Shown in pieces: positions 1-12,386 of a DNA stretch of 64,000 nt (positions are counted from its first letter, which is position 1; every line of letters starts with the position of its first letter). Under the pieces are notes generated by a model. It was given only the letters and a program-made list of their open reading frames with translations. It did not search any database and was not told where the DNA came from. The DNA lies in the NCBI GenBank assembly GCA_016806645.1, contig JACSYO010000506.1, positions 2,578,501-2,642,500 of the forward strand, read 5' to 3'. The position numbers and the translations under genes were made by a program. Origin of the DNA: Ophiodon elongatus. Lineage: Eukaryota > Chordata > Actinopteri > Perciformes > Hexagrammidae.

Positions 1-2243
1 ACCCTCTTTGGCAGAAAGCCCTGAAGGCAAACTTCTCCTGTGTGCTGGAAATACTCACCGGAGCACCAAATGTGTATTAATCTGCAGCTGAAAATATTCC
101 CTCCCAAAAAAAACAATATTTACTTTTGTTTGAGTAACATTTGCTAAAAAAGAACGGTTCCAAGTTGTTTTAGGAAATAACTAAGCATTAATAAAAAAAA
201 AATCAGTCCTGGTTGTTTTGGGGTTTCCTGTGGTCATTGGTGGCTATTTCAGGTATGTTTTCATAGTACTGGTCCCAGATATTGTATTGACTACTGTGGG
301 TTGCAAAAATCAGAAATGCAAGAGAGGAAGAGAAACTTTGGATGACAGCATCCCCAAACAACCTGGAGTACTACACTTATGATCATACATAAAATCTGCA
401 CATGCACTCTCAACACCGTGCACGGTTTTCCCGTGAATCCCTTGAGGTTTGGTATCTCTTCAGTAATAATGAACATTTTTATATGGAGCATTTCGTGAAT
501 TGGTGTCAGCTGCTTCATTCATGCCTCATAATCATTGGCTCATACATCAGTTGCTTGGCGACCAGCTGACTGGCACCATCCAATAATCTTTCAGGTGTAC
601 GTCTGCAGGTCACTCCACCGCCCCAACTTTCTCCTGATGTGCTTTAAGTGTTGTCGACTGTGTGATCAAGGCTAATCTGGCATACTGCTGCACCAAACTG
701 CCTAATATTAATATAATATAGTACCTTTCTGCGTCGCAGTGACTCACACTTTCTCAAAACACCTGTTATTGCCTGTTTGATACTGCCATTGATTGACCGC
801 TGTCAGCTGACTCCTCTTAACCGGCCGTAAGGGGTCGCAAGTGTCACTTTTGGAAGGTGTGTGTCTATCAGCCGACAGCTAAAAGAACCACACACACTGC
901 TGACTGCTTCGCTCAGGTGCTGCTCTGTGGCCAGAGACACACTTATTCTGTACCTCCTTATTGGGCATCAACCTCACGGATATACTTGTAGTCTAGACGG
1001 GGGGTTAGTCAATTGTGGGTTGTATTCATTCAATCAAACATCACGGCAGTGCTCGTTGCAGACACACCTGGCAGAGATCTGCACTCACTTGAGTGCACCT
1101 TCTATTTCTTCTTGTATTCGTTTGTTCAGGGGGGCAGTAGTTCCTCCTCATAGAGATTTGCTGTTAATGGCCAATGCCTTCATGTATAAGTGTGTCTGAC
1201 CGAAATCGAGAAGCAGTGTCAGACTACAAGTACATTGAATGTCTATTCTTGAAAAAGTGCTGGCCATAAATACTATTAAAAATGGGGTTTGATAGAATGA
1301 AAGGTGGATTACTTGTTCAATAACTGTCTGATTTTAACATTTGATGCCAGCTTTCAGTACTTGCTATACACACATCCTTGTCTCTAAAGACACAATACAA
1401 AGTATTGAGGTTTGATATCCAGCCCAACATCTGGGTGGCATACAATATTTAGTCGTGTCCAGACCGTTTATTGGGCAGTGCTTTCACCACTTCTCTTGCT
1501 GTCTCTTTAAGTGATGAAGGCTTCTGTGTGGGTGTTGGTGATATTGTGTGAGAGTGCTGCTGCACTGATGTTTCTGTAATGCAATCAGTGTTTCCTGTTA
1601 GAGAGAAAAAGAGAGAGAGAGAGAGTGAAAGATAGACAGAGAGGGAGAGAGAGAGTGGTAAAAGAGGGAGGGAAGTCAAGAGAGAGGCAGGAGATGAGAG
1701 AGGCTCTGAATGACGCCCGCTGCTGATTTACAGCTTGTGAACTCAGAAATATGTACCCAGCTCATCAAAGCACATAACATATTAAATATCCATCCATTTG
1801 CGCTCCTCCTTACATAAACCTAAAAAAGACATGTTCCTTTGAGATGGACAGGTTTGTGTTGGATTATTAGCACAGGAATTACACTTCACATTCAGTGATG
1901 TCACCACTGAGTGGGAGTCTTGTGAGCACGTGGACATATTGAAATATATTGTATGCATGGATGGGGCTAAAGAAACCACTCTGAAGTGAACCGAACGCTG
2001 CCAGAGAGTGGAGGCATAGCATCATCACGGCAGCAGTGAGGAGAGAGTGAGGAAAGAAGGAAGAAGGAAGGAGGGAGGGAGGGAGGGAGTGAGGGAGGGA
2101 GAGAGAGGGAGCAGGAGTGAACACGAGAGAGATCTGGAAAGGAGGACAGAGAGCCAAGAGACAGAGAAGAGGAGAGACGCGGAGTGCCAAGCTCCTCTGC
2201 TGGCTCCGGGCTGTGTTGTTGTTGTTGTTGTTTGGGGGTCAAG
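1..2243. other. Upstream flank and 5' UTR of the sptb first exon
   Basis: No gene is recognised in the first 2 kb; open frames here are short and have no family resemblance. From about 1600 the sequence becomes purine-rich (GA tracts at about 1601-1670 and GGGA/GGAA repeats at about 2046-2125). This grades into the presumed 5' UTR of the first sptb exon. A TATA-like AT-rich patch lies near 1936-1955, but the transcription start cannot be fixed from sequence alone. The canonical SPTB first exons (acidic N-terminus ending in a RIKALA-type motif) were not seen here or in the following intron. They may lie left of the window. Confidence 0.5.
2046..2125 (+). repeat. Purine-rich GGGA/GGAA repeat before the sptb start codon
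   Basis: An almost uninterrupted purine tract with repeated GGGA units ends about 120 bases before the ATG at 2244. If transcribed, it would lie in the 5' UTR. Runs of three Gs at four-base spacing could form a G-quadruplex on the coding strand. Confidence 0.75.
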
Positions 2244-2817
2244 ATGAGCAGCCCGTGCCTGCTGCGCGCTGCCCCTATAAGCCAACCCCGGCTCCGAGAG
2301 GTCAAGATCAGCCTGAAGGCCAGCAGCAGGGAGACCACAGCCATCCGGAGCATCAGCGGAGGGACCAAGGAGGCTGCCAGCCGACCCCATGCCCCCGCAG
2401 AGAAAGAGGCCCCTGTTCGGGTCGGCGTGAGCATTAGCCGGAGCAGGAGCACCCCGCCGGTCCACCGGACCCAGAAAAGCGAAAGCAGGAAGACAGCGAG
2501 GGGAAGCAGCAGCAGCAGCAGCAGGAAGCAGAAGGAGCCTGAACACCACCCAGAGAAGAACGGCACTCTCCTGCACATCCCGGTCGCCGCGGCGCCCGTG
2601 GGACTCTCCCCCCTCTCAACGTCCTCTTCCTCGTCCTCCTCCTGCACCCCCAGACGTCAGCGGCCCTCTCACCCTCAACCTCCCCCCGCCCTCCTCCTCT
2701 CCTCCTCCTCCTCCTCCTCCTCAGCTAAAAGTATGAAGCGGGCGCGCTGGCTGAGTTACAGCACCTCCAACATCTGTTTCAACTCCATCCTGGATGGACG
2801 CTTCAGGCAGTTGCAAG
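2244..2817 (+). CDS. sptb: sptb exon 1: Ser/Arg-rich N-terminal extension
   Basis: Encodes 191 residues before the actin-binding domain. The upstream ATG (2244) has A at -3. A second in-frame ATG at 2733, also with A at -3, would leave only 28 residues (starting MKRARWLS) and a protein of 2,338 residues, close to human long SPTB. The stretch between them is low-complexity, with polyserine runs encoded by AGC and TCC triplet repeats. The last residues, LDGRFRQLQ, join in frame to DEREAVQKK in exon 2. This resembles the LEGRFKQLQ end of the alternative short first exon of SPTBN1, not the usual SPTB N-terminus. The donor is AAG|GTACAG. The exon is therefore probably an alternative-promoter first exon. 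Confidence 0.7.
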
Positions 2818-5800
2818 GTACAGGGTCCCGACGGAAGAGCTGCGTGTGTGTTTGTGCGTCTGTGATGTGTTTCAGAGAGAGTTTGTCCACCCGCCGCTGC
2901 CTCACTGATGAGACAGAGAGAGATAACACTTTTCCAATCATGCCCCTCCCTTCTCCAACTTGTGTTTGGGCCGGGACGCGATCGCAGGGAGCTCGAGCTG
3001 TGATGTGAGCAAGTGTTAGTTTCTCATCCCGTTGTGAGAACCGGAAAAAAGGTAGCGGCAAATAGAGTCTGAGCTTCCAAAGAGGTATCCCTTTTATTGA
3101 ATGTATAGGGTAGTAATTTATTTATTTCCAGGAAGCCGTGGCTCTGCCCCAATTGTTCACTGACTTGGCTTTGAATAATTCATAGGCAAACTCCTAAAAA
3201 GGTTGTGATGTTTTCCCTTCCAAAGGTAGTGTTACGTACTCTTAGGCGCTTCTTTTTCATAAAGTAACAAACATATTCATCATCTTAGCTTGTCACCTAT
3301 ACTTCATATGGCCCTTGCCCTTCACAAACTGTTCCAAAGAACAAAGCACAAGTGTGTTTTCATCCTAACCTTCTTTTTTTTACCTGAATGATTGCGTTGG
3401 CGGTGTTGAAAACAAATCAATTTCTCTGGCGGTTTAACTTCTTTCTGAGTGTGTTGTTAAGGTTTTAAGTGAGAGGTTTGCCGTCACTGTGGATTTTTGT
3501 TAGCTTGCACTATGCTATCCAACTCCCTGATGACAGGAGTGCATTAGTGAGAGGAAGAAAATGGAGGAGATGATGCAGGAACAGAGAGGGAAACATGCTT
3601 TTTTTTCTGCCTCTGCTAGATTTCAAGTATAGGCTGATTCTGAAGACTGCAGAGTCAACTGATACGTGAAGCGGTAAACTTCTGAAGCTCTCCCAAATTA
3701 GAGTGGTTGTCCGGAGCCAAGGGTATTGATCCACCTATTGCATGTCATGGAATTTTATTTACTTTTTCTTTACCCATTATGAGGGAGATCCGGACAACAC
3801 TGCAGCAGAATGAAGTTGGACAGAACAACAATAACAGAAAACCCAACTAATAAATAGAGGGAGACAGGGAAAACAGTCTGTGCTTTGTGTTTATTGATTT
3901 CAACCATTCGTCCATTTTCTTATGTCTTTCTTGGAGTTTGACACCCTCATTTGTGTTGAGTGTTTCTGCTGCCCTGGTGGCAGAAAAAGTGTTTTCTTTC
4001 CATCCTGTCTAGTTGTGTTTTTGTGACACGTTGACCTTTAACCTTTTGGCTTACCCCCTTCGAGTCTGAACACCTTCCCCTTCGAGTGTTTAGGGCCTCG
4101 ATCTTCCCCTGTTTACTGTTTAAAAATACAATCTCTCCATGAGTTTGACCCTCAAATTATTGTGAACGTATGTTCTTTAAGCAGTTGTCAAGTTTTGCAG
4201 TTCATGCGCTCCTTTTGCATCTTTTTATAAGAGTTATTTAACATTGCAACCCTTAAAGATGGTTGGACTCATGATTGGACAGTTATCAAAATCGATGCAG
4301 CAGAAGCAGAGATATCGTCTTTTTTTTTTTATTCCACGCATTTTCCCTCTTTCTTCGTCAAAACTTGACGCCTACATTACCCATAATTCAACTCTATCGT
4401 TGACAGTTTGGTTGGAGATTTGGGTGTGTTATGCTAGTAGCAGCTAATGTAGCCTTGATGCCGCTATTCTCAAGCAGAGATGAGGAGCCGGCTACAGAGG
4501 CCTGGTAAACTGTTTTGTTTTTTGTTTTTTTTCAAACTTGTAGTCTTCAGCCCCAACTGACTCAAGTGACATCATTTGAGGCAGTTTGTCAGATTTCACG
4601 CGGCTCCCTCTGAAGATACGAAAGGCTTTATACAACTTTCTTTTCACATTTGCAAAAGTACTCCCCAACACCTGTAAACAGGCTTTCATGGAGCTCAACT
4701 TTAATCCTTACGAGTCAAAATACTGGTATGTTTTGCTCTCTACAACATCAAGAAACCTTGACGGCCTCTAATGTACATTAATCTGATGTTTAGCTGTTGC
4801 AGAATGTGAGTGCATTTTACAAAAGCGCAGGCAATTCATCTTGTCTCGAGGAAGCGTGTAAACAAAGCCGACAGAGGAGGTGTTTGATTTAAACTCTGGG
4901 ACAGGCCTGTTAATGAAGACATTGTGTCATGGCTGCAGGACAGGTAGCTCTGGCGGTACCATGACTCGGGTAGCATGTGACAGGGCCCCATCCAGTATGA
5001 GCTGATTGTGGGAAAAGACGGATCAGGCAGTATACAGGGAAAATCCATCAGCATGAATAAGTCATTGGGCTTTTTACTGGAGTCAAAGAGTGGATGAGGG
5101 ATTACACAGTAAAAGCATGTGAAACAGAGGAATGTTTAGTAAAGCTGGCATTGATATGCAGAGAGAAGAAGTTGGAAAAGGAAAGCAGCAAAACAGTTGG
5201 AAACTGTGTAGGACTGCTGCACTTACCCAAAAATATATTTAATTCATGTGAAAAGGCTGTATGACAATGGTAGCTTCTGTTGCAGCACCACAAAGTACAA
5301 CCAAACATTAAACATACAGTAAAGTTGTGGTCAGCCTTTCGTATGAAATATTCCCGCTACTTTCCTATTTATGAACTTCACCTGAGTGTGCAATGTGTAA
5401 AAAAGCCCGGTCTCCGTTTCAGTTCTGCCATGACTGAAGTGAAAACCATACAATAAGTAAAAAAAATTTTTAGCTTTCATTTACATTTATTTTGATTAAA
5501 GACTAAACAATTAGAATAAGTCAATGTGTGTGTCATTGGGCTTGAGCACTCAAATAAGCTCAGCAATGTCATCCCTTCATTGGAACGTAGCCCTAGACAG
5601 GATATTCCGATAACAAAACCCCGTGCGATATTGAATCTTGCATGAATCATAGTTTGGATATTATTTCGAGTTTCTGCGCTGTACTACAATACTGCAACTG
5701 GAATTTTAAGGTTCAACAGAACTTCGTTTTCAGACTTAACGCTGAAGGCTTTGTTCAGCAGCGAGTGAACACACTGAGCCGTTGTCACATTGAGCGTGTT

Positions 5801-6964
5801 GAACTACTCATCTGGAGACGGCTCGGCGGGACGCATGCAAGCAGCAATCCTCCTTCCTCTTCCTCCCCCTCTGTTGTCCCATGCCTCCTGAAAGGCCAGG
5901 AGCATCAGTGTGCACTCTGGCTCCTCTCAAGGTCTTGATGTGAGACGATACTGGAGAACCATGTGCACGTGTCGGGAGGGAGGGGGGGGGGAGGGGATAG
6001 TACTTTAATTGTCCTCCACTGTCTGCACTGTGAAGTCCTCTTGAGAGATCACCCTAAACACTTCAGAAAGCATCGTGCACACTGAGCTGTGTCTTGTTGA
6101 TTTTGTTTTTATTTTTATTTATTTTTTGTCCTTGCTGACAGATTATGACGTGACACTTTGTGCTAAATCAACACTGACACTCCGGTTGGAGCTTTGAGTT
6201 ATTTGCATGTTTTTAATTGCCATTACTTTTTCATGGCGTGGTAATCCGTGACGACGTAGCGGAGCGGTGCGTGCCGTTGTTCTGCTGAGGGGAGCAGAAA
6301 AAGCATGATTTATTTACTGTACTCTGCTGCACCATGTGTTATACATACAATAACCCCTGATTTATTTTCTTTGATGAGGCTAAGAATGGAGCTGGAGCTT
6401 TTTTGGTGCTTACTGGGTCATTTTTTAGATACTGTAGGTAGTAATATATCTTGTTGGGTCTCTGCAGATTGAACCTGAAATCCTGCATCTCCCTCAATCT
6501 CTCCATTACTTTGTCTCCATCCATCTTGCCCTCCATTGCCTGGCCTCTTTTTCTCTTCCTATTTTTCTCCACCTTTGCTCCAGTCTCTCCTCCTTCCTCA
6601 CTCTGTTTTATTGTCTCCTTCTTAACCTTTAATCCAATACCTTTAACTCCTTCTCTCGCCTTCCTTCTCTCCGTCTCCCTCTTCAGTTCCTCCTCCTCAG
6701 CCTGTTCTTTGCTTGTTCTCCACAGCCTCGGGGGTCTGAATCATTTATTACACAAGTCATTAAGGATGCAATCCTTTGCACTCCGTAGTTTGAAGTCATA
6801 TTTGGGTTGAGGAATAAAGAGGGCAAACTGTAGCAGGCAGGCCAAGGGGAAGTCACGTGTTGCAAGATGGTACGAGTGAGGGGAAAATATCTCATCACCA
6901 GCGGTTGACCTGATAAACGTTAAGGAGCAGTGAGTCTGTGTGTATACACTTGAGTGTGAGTGTG

Positions 6965-7018
<54 letters not shown>

Positions 7019-10000
7019 AGGGGCTGGTACGGGAGCCGGAGCCGGAGCCGTGGGTGCGATCCTGTAGTCGGCTTCGTCCTTGTGTCGTCCTTGCTCCAGA
7101 TTATTCTAGAATACTCTACGAAGAGCTTCAATCAAAAACTACTCGGCCTCATCTAATGATTATCGCCGTGATTAAATTTCTGATCGATAAAAAAACTAAA
7201 ATATTTACTTTAACATTTAACATGTTACTTTTTTTTAACAGTGTAAATATTTTAATAATACACCAATTTAAGAATTGTATATTAATTACATTATGCATAT
7301 ATTATCATATGATCATTATTGATGCATTAATCATATGTTCATTATAGCTTTCTTTATAATGTGACGATATTGCCGAGCCCTTAAATGACCTGTAAATGAA
7401 ACTTATCGGCTTATCAATATGGCAATGGGACTCTTCCAATGCCTTTGTTTAATATGTTGAAACGAAGCCCTACAGAAATATTTTAAAAGATAACATCATG
7501 TGCATATGATGTTGTTGTCTCAAGGATCTCATTTCTAGACCTAGATCAATAATCCACTGGGCTGTTATAAACTCATTGCAGATATGTAGCTGTTGGTGCG
7601 TATGGAGGCCGATGGGGAACAAGAAATTGCGGTTGAGAAATGCCAATAATACGTTCAAGGCTAATTTAGAAACAGTGCTGCTGCTAAATAGTTTGTTCAC
7701 AGGGAAGCACTGACAGGTTGATTTAATTATAGAATGTCCTGCTCAGGGCACGTCTCGGCCACAATTCTAGTCTGTTTCATATTCTGTGCTTTACTTGTAA
7801 TAAGAGAAGGTTTTAACCATGCAGGGCATTTTTATATGCTTACTAAATGCAGATACAATCACAAGCACACACCCACTCACTCCGCCCCCACGTTCCCATT
7901 CACATTAAGTGTGTCCACAAACAAAATAAGCAGTGTATAGTACATTGGGTCACGCTGACATATGGTCCCATCAAAATTGGTTATTTTTGCTGCTGAGTAG
8001 GAGGCACATCTGCCGAGCGCTGAGATATGATTTCTAAGTGTGAGCCCGGCAAGATGTGTCACCATGTGGGCAGCGCTCGTCCTCCCAAAAAAGGGTCTTG
8101 ACACTCGTACTTTCCGCTTCTCTCTGCCCCGTCACTCCTGAGATATCAGGCAACGTTTCAGTTGAGGAATTTCTGCGTCAATACTGTACACCGCTGCTTA
8201 ACTATGCAGAGACCTTGTTTACTTTTTGTGCATGTGGAGTTATTATGCAGCACCACTCCTCTATCTACTCTGCAAGGAGGATGAGGAGACTCGGATCATT
8301 CAAGTAAAGCTTTTCCTCGGGGAGTATCCGTTTCGTGAAGACATGCATCACATTTGCAGCAGGTCTGTCTACAAAAATACCGAAGTCATATTAGTAATCA
8401 CGTCGAGCATTTCAGACCTATGAGGACTCCTCCTTCTCCGACAGTCGAGCAAAAGGTCAAAACCTTTCAGCTTTTCAACAGTTTTTTATTGATTGATGTA
8501 TTGCTCTAATTCCAATAGAAGCGATGTGATTTGCAAATACACAGCAGGGATAACGTGGGCAGATCTTTGAAAGTGGCCTCGTTTTTTTTAACGTATCCCC
8601 ATTTGACACATGTTTAACAGCCTCGCTGTTAGACATGTGTCAAATGGGGATACGTTAAAAATGGCAGCAGGGCAGCACTGTGACGAGGTTGACCATTTAA
8701 TTGACTTTAACTGAAGTTTAAGTTTTGGACATTGATAAATTACTTGCTTAGGGCCCTAAGTAGGGCTGGGCGATAATTCAGTCTGATAATTTATCTTCTG
8801 TCAATGGACTCATTTGGTGATAAAAATATATAAATAGATATCTTGATACACAGTTACATTGTCTAAATTGATAATAACAAGCACATACTGACTACATTTT
8901 CTCAGAAAAACTGATCAAACTCAGTTAAATCAAGCACCTGTCTGAATCTGATTACTCTGTAATGTAATGTGTGCATACGTGTTAACATAGTCAGGGTATA
9001 GCTCAAATATCTGTGTATTTTTCTTTATAATTTCCCACTTAAGTTCTTAATAAAATGAGAAAATACTCATAGTAAATAGTACTTTTCATTTATCAAGTAT
9101 GTAATGAATACCGGAGTACAGAAAAATAGGCTTTACCAAGTGTTTATTTCTTCTAGGCTATATAATAATTGAACTACAAGAAAACATGCTATTTCATGAT
9201 GTATAATGCTATCGATAGATAAAATAACCGATAAAGTCATGGAGGATTTTGGCCAAATCGCCCAGCCCCAATTGACTGTTAATATTTTTTGTTGGAAGGT
9301 CACAGAGCCCAGTAAAAGTCAGACTCTTGTAATATGGTCATCCGGTATTACAGCTGCACAGCATGCTGAGGCTGCAGTTACAGTAAAGTAAGAGCAGCAG
9401 AATACCTCTGCTTTAAGAAAATAGCTCTTGTCCATCAAGTTTCCTTTGATGGTTTCCATTCATGTTTCCTATAGTGTTCTGTAGTATTTTGTATGCTATC
9501 TGTGTCGAGGAGTGTCAGCGTGCACCTGCTGTGACAGACAGCTTCTTACCATCTCCAGCGTGAACTAAATACTTATGTTCAGGTGCAGTTTCTGAACCAA
9601 CAGCAGCATCTCAGAGTTCTGGTTTGTCTTCTAAATGTCAGCCTGGGGGTCTTGCTCCTGTGTTTGAGTGGTTGGGGGCCTTTTAAGGGCCCCCTTGTCT
9701 CATAATCATTCCATGGTTATGTAAATCATATTTCTTGGAGGCAGAGCTGATGTGAAGTTAGAAATACTATTATTGGGGGAATTGGATTAAATGAGTGGAG
9801 CTGCAGAATAATTTTAGATTCTATGTTTTTGCTGCCGCCAAAGCTCACTGGCTAATATAGATAACTGGGTATATCCAGGCTGTATTTTCTCAGTAAGTGG
9901 CAAGAGTGCACAGCTTAACTCTGCACTGAGGATTAATTTAACCAGTAAGATTGCTCTGTTTCCAGAGTAAATTCAACTCAGGGTCCACCATCTATCTGAA

Positions 10001-10304
10001 GAGCCCTTGAGCAGGACAGTTAATCCCCACTAGCTCCAGTGGTGCTGTTCCGTAGATGGGAAGTTATTTCATTATTCATGGGGCTCATGTTTTTTTCTTT
10101 AACTTTCTGCTCCCTTCAGATGAGCGCGAGGCGGTTCAGAAGAAGACCTTCACTAAATGGGTCAACTCGATCTTGTCCCGGGTCGGCTGTCGCATCTCTG
10201 ACCTCTACCTGGACCTGCGGGACGGACGCATGCTCATTAAGCTGCTGGAGGTGCTGTCCGGCGAACGACTTGTAAGAAGCTCCCTGGCTAAGTCTTACAT
10301 TTTT

Positions 10305-10345
<41 letters not shown>

Positions 10346-10857
10346 GGTCACTCTTGCCTTCATCATTTTCCCTTTCTATGTTTCCTTTCTTATTTCTGTC
10401 TTTAGCCAAAACCCACTAAAGGCCGAATGCGTATCCACTGTTTGGAGAATGTGGACAAGGCTCTGCAGTTCCTCAAAGAGCAGAGGGTCCACCTGGAGAA
10501 CATGGGCTCCCACGACATCGTCGACGGCAACCACCGCCTCATCCTCGGCCTCATCTGGACCATCATCCTTCGCTTCCAGGTAAACTAAGCTAACCGTGGC
10601 TACGCTGAACGCCCACATTTAGCTTCATTTCCTTATTTTTGCTGATTTGAATCGCTCGAAGCCTGAAGAGGTTAAATAAAACTTCTGTTTGGGTGTTTTT
10701 AACAGCTAAATATTCAGTGCATTGAATGCATTGATTTTTTTAAGCTGTGGGTTAAAATAAAAGTCAACTTAGTCCACTTTTTTTATCACTTATTTTTTAT
10801 TGCAACCATTATACCAACAATTTACAGATAATACAACAGGTTGCATATTACATTTTG

Positions 10858-10894
<37 letters not shown>

Positions 10895-10936
10895 GATTCT
10901 ATTATAGTCAAAAGGCAGTCAAAATATTAAACTTTG

Positions 10937-10977
<41 letters not shown>

Positions 10978-12155
10978 GTCACCATTTCTTCAGTTATAGC
11001 CCTCATCAAAATAAGATAACACTTTATTGATGCCCAGAGGGGAAACTAATGTGTTACTGCAGTAAAAGAAACAAAGAGTCAAAGAGGTGGGAAACAGATA
11101 GAGAGCTATTTAAAAAAAAAATCATGCAATACAACAAATTAATAATAATAATGATGACTATATACAGCACAATACTCAGCTGTGCAAATATTATATATGC
11201 GCAGAAGTATAAAAAGTCTAGTAATGCAAATCTACAAGCCTTATTGAGGTAGAAACTGACTTGTTAAGAGTTACACTCAAGTTTAAATAACATACATTTA
11301 AATATAATAGTAAAAGCAAAATATATGAAATATACTGCAGTATATATGCTGGATTGCTGATGCTGGATTAATGACATGGGCAAAGCATCCTATCTGTGGC
11401 CCTGGACCAGCTGCTCCAACAGCATTAACTATATCCCTGGCATTGCCAGTATAGTCACAGGTATACAGTCACAGTAGCTCGCTCCAACTTCCACGACTTG
11501 TGTCATGTCTGGGGCCAAATCCTCTCCGGTGTGACTCTCAAGGGGGTCTGAAGAACATGGCTCTCCATCCCCCATTCGGTGGGGAGGTAATGTTTCGTTA
11601 CAGCCAGTTTAGCTTCGTGCAGCCCGTTCAGCCGGTCTGTTGTCAGAGCTTGTTTATCTATTCGGGCTTTTGTTTTTTCTTCTACATAACAGGAATCAGG
11701 GGTCCGGCTGAAGCGGGCTCAATAACATTGGGCATGTCCGTAAAGCGGCTGCGTTGAGGGTCTCAGACCCGCGGCTGTGAATGTACCTGTCGCCGCTGCG
11801 GGGGTAGTTTGTGGCGTGTGTGAGCCGCTCTCGGTTTCGCTGGTGAGCTAGTTAGTTTAGCGCAGACGTGCCTCACCGGAGGAGAATGTTTTTCTTCCGC
11901 GGTGGGAGCGTCAGGCAGCACGTCGCCTGTTACGTCGCGTGGGGTTGTCTTGTTGAGACAACATCGTATCTCACACCATTGAAGCTGTATTTTATTTTAC
12001 AAATGCAATAGTATTATTCTAACGAATTGTTCGGTTTGTAATGCGTGCCGAACCTCAAACTACGTACTACGCGTGTATATATTTTATATATATATATATA
12101 CATATTTATACATGTATTTATATATATACATATTTATTAATTTATATATATATTA

Positions 12156-12199
<44 letters not shown>

Positions 12200-12344
12200 T
12201 ATATATTTATTTATATATACATATTTATTAATTTATATATATATATACATATTTATATATACAAATATATATGAATATTTATATATAAAAATATATATAA
12301 ATATATTTACAAAATATATATTTATATATATATATATATATATA

Positions 12345-12386
<42 letters not shown>

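Larger units (their letters stand above)
2818..10119 (+). other. sptb intron 1 (7.3 kb)
   Basis: No further coding exon was recognised on either strand. I looked for an alternative canonical SPTB first exon and did not find one. The intron contains a pyrimidine-rich tract (about 6480-6720), a (TG)25 microsatellite, a near-perfect hairpin at 8585-8661 and a GGGCTGGGCGAT-ended element at 8762-9270. The 7022-7160 segment is GC-richer than its surroundings, with a short (GGAGCC)n run. I could not assign it. Confidence 0.6.

Noticed and set aside
861..1199. 112-residue open frame on the + strand
   Set aside because: No family resemblance, no splice context and no coding-like composition; consistent with chance.
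2184..2243. Extension of sptb exon 1 upstream by 20 codons with a poly-Cys run
   Set aside because: It has no ATG; the in-frame codon at 2184 is GTG and the Cys run is a TGT repeat. The first ATG is at 2244.
1967..2647. 226-residue Leu/Ser-rich frame on the - strand
   Set aside because: Antisense by-product of the purine-rich leader and the Ser/Arg-rich sptb exon 1.
6451..6810. 119-residue Ser/Leu-rich frame
   Set aside because: Simple translation of a pyrimidine-rich intronic tract.
7022..7160. Possible coding fragment with a GGAGCC repeat
   Set aside because: The frame reads on from the TG microsatellite, lacks splice sites and matches no family I recognise.
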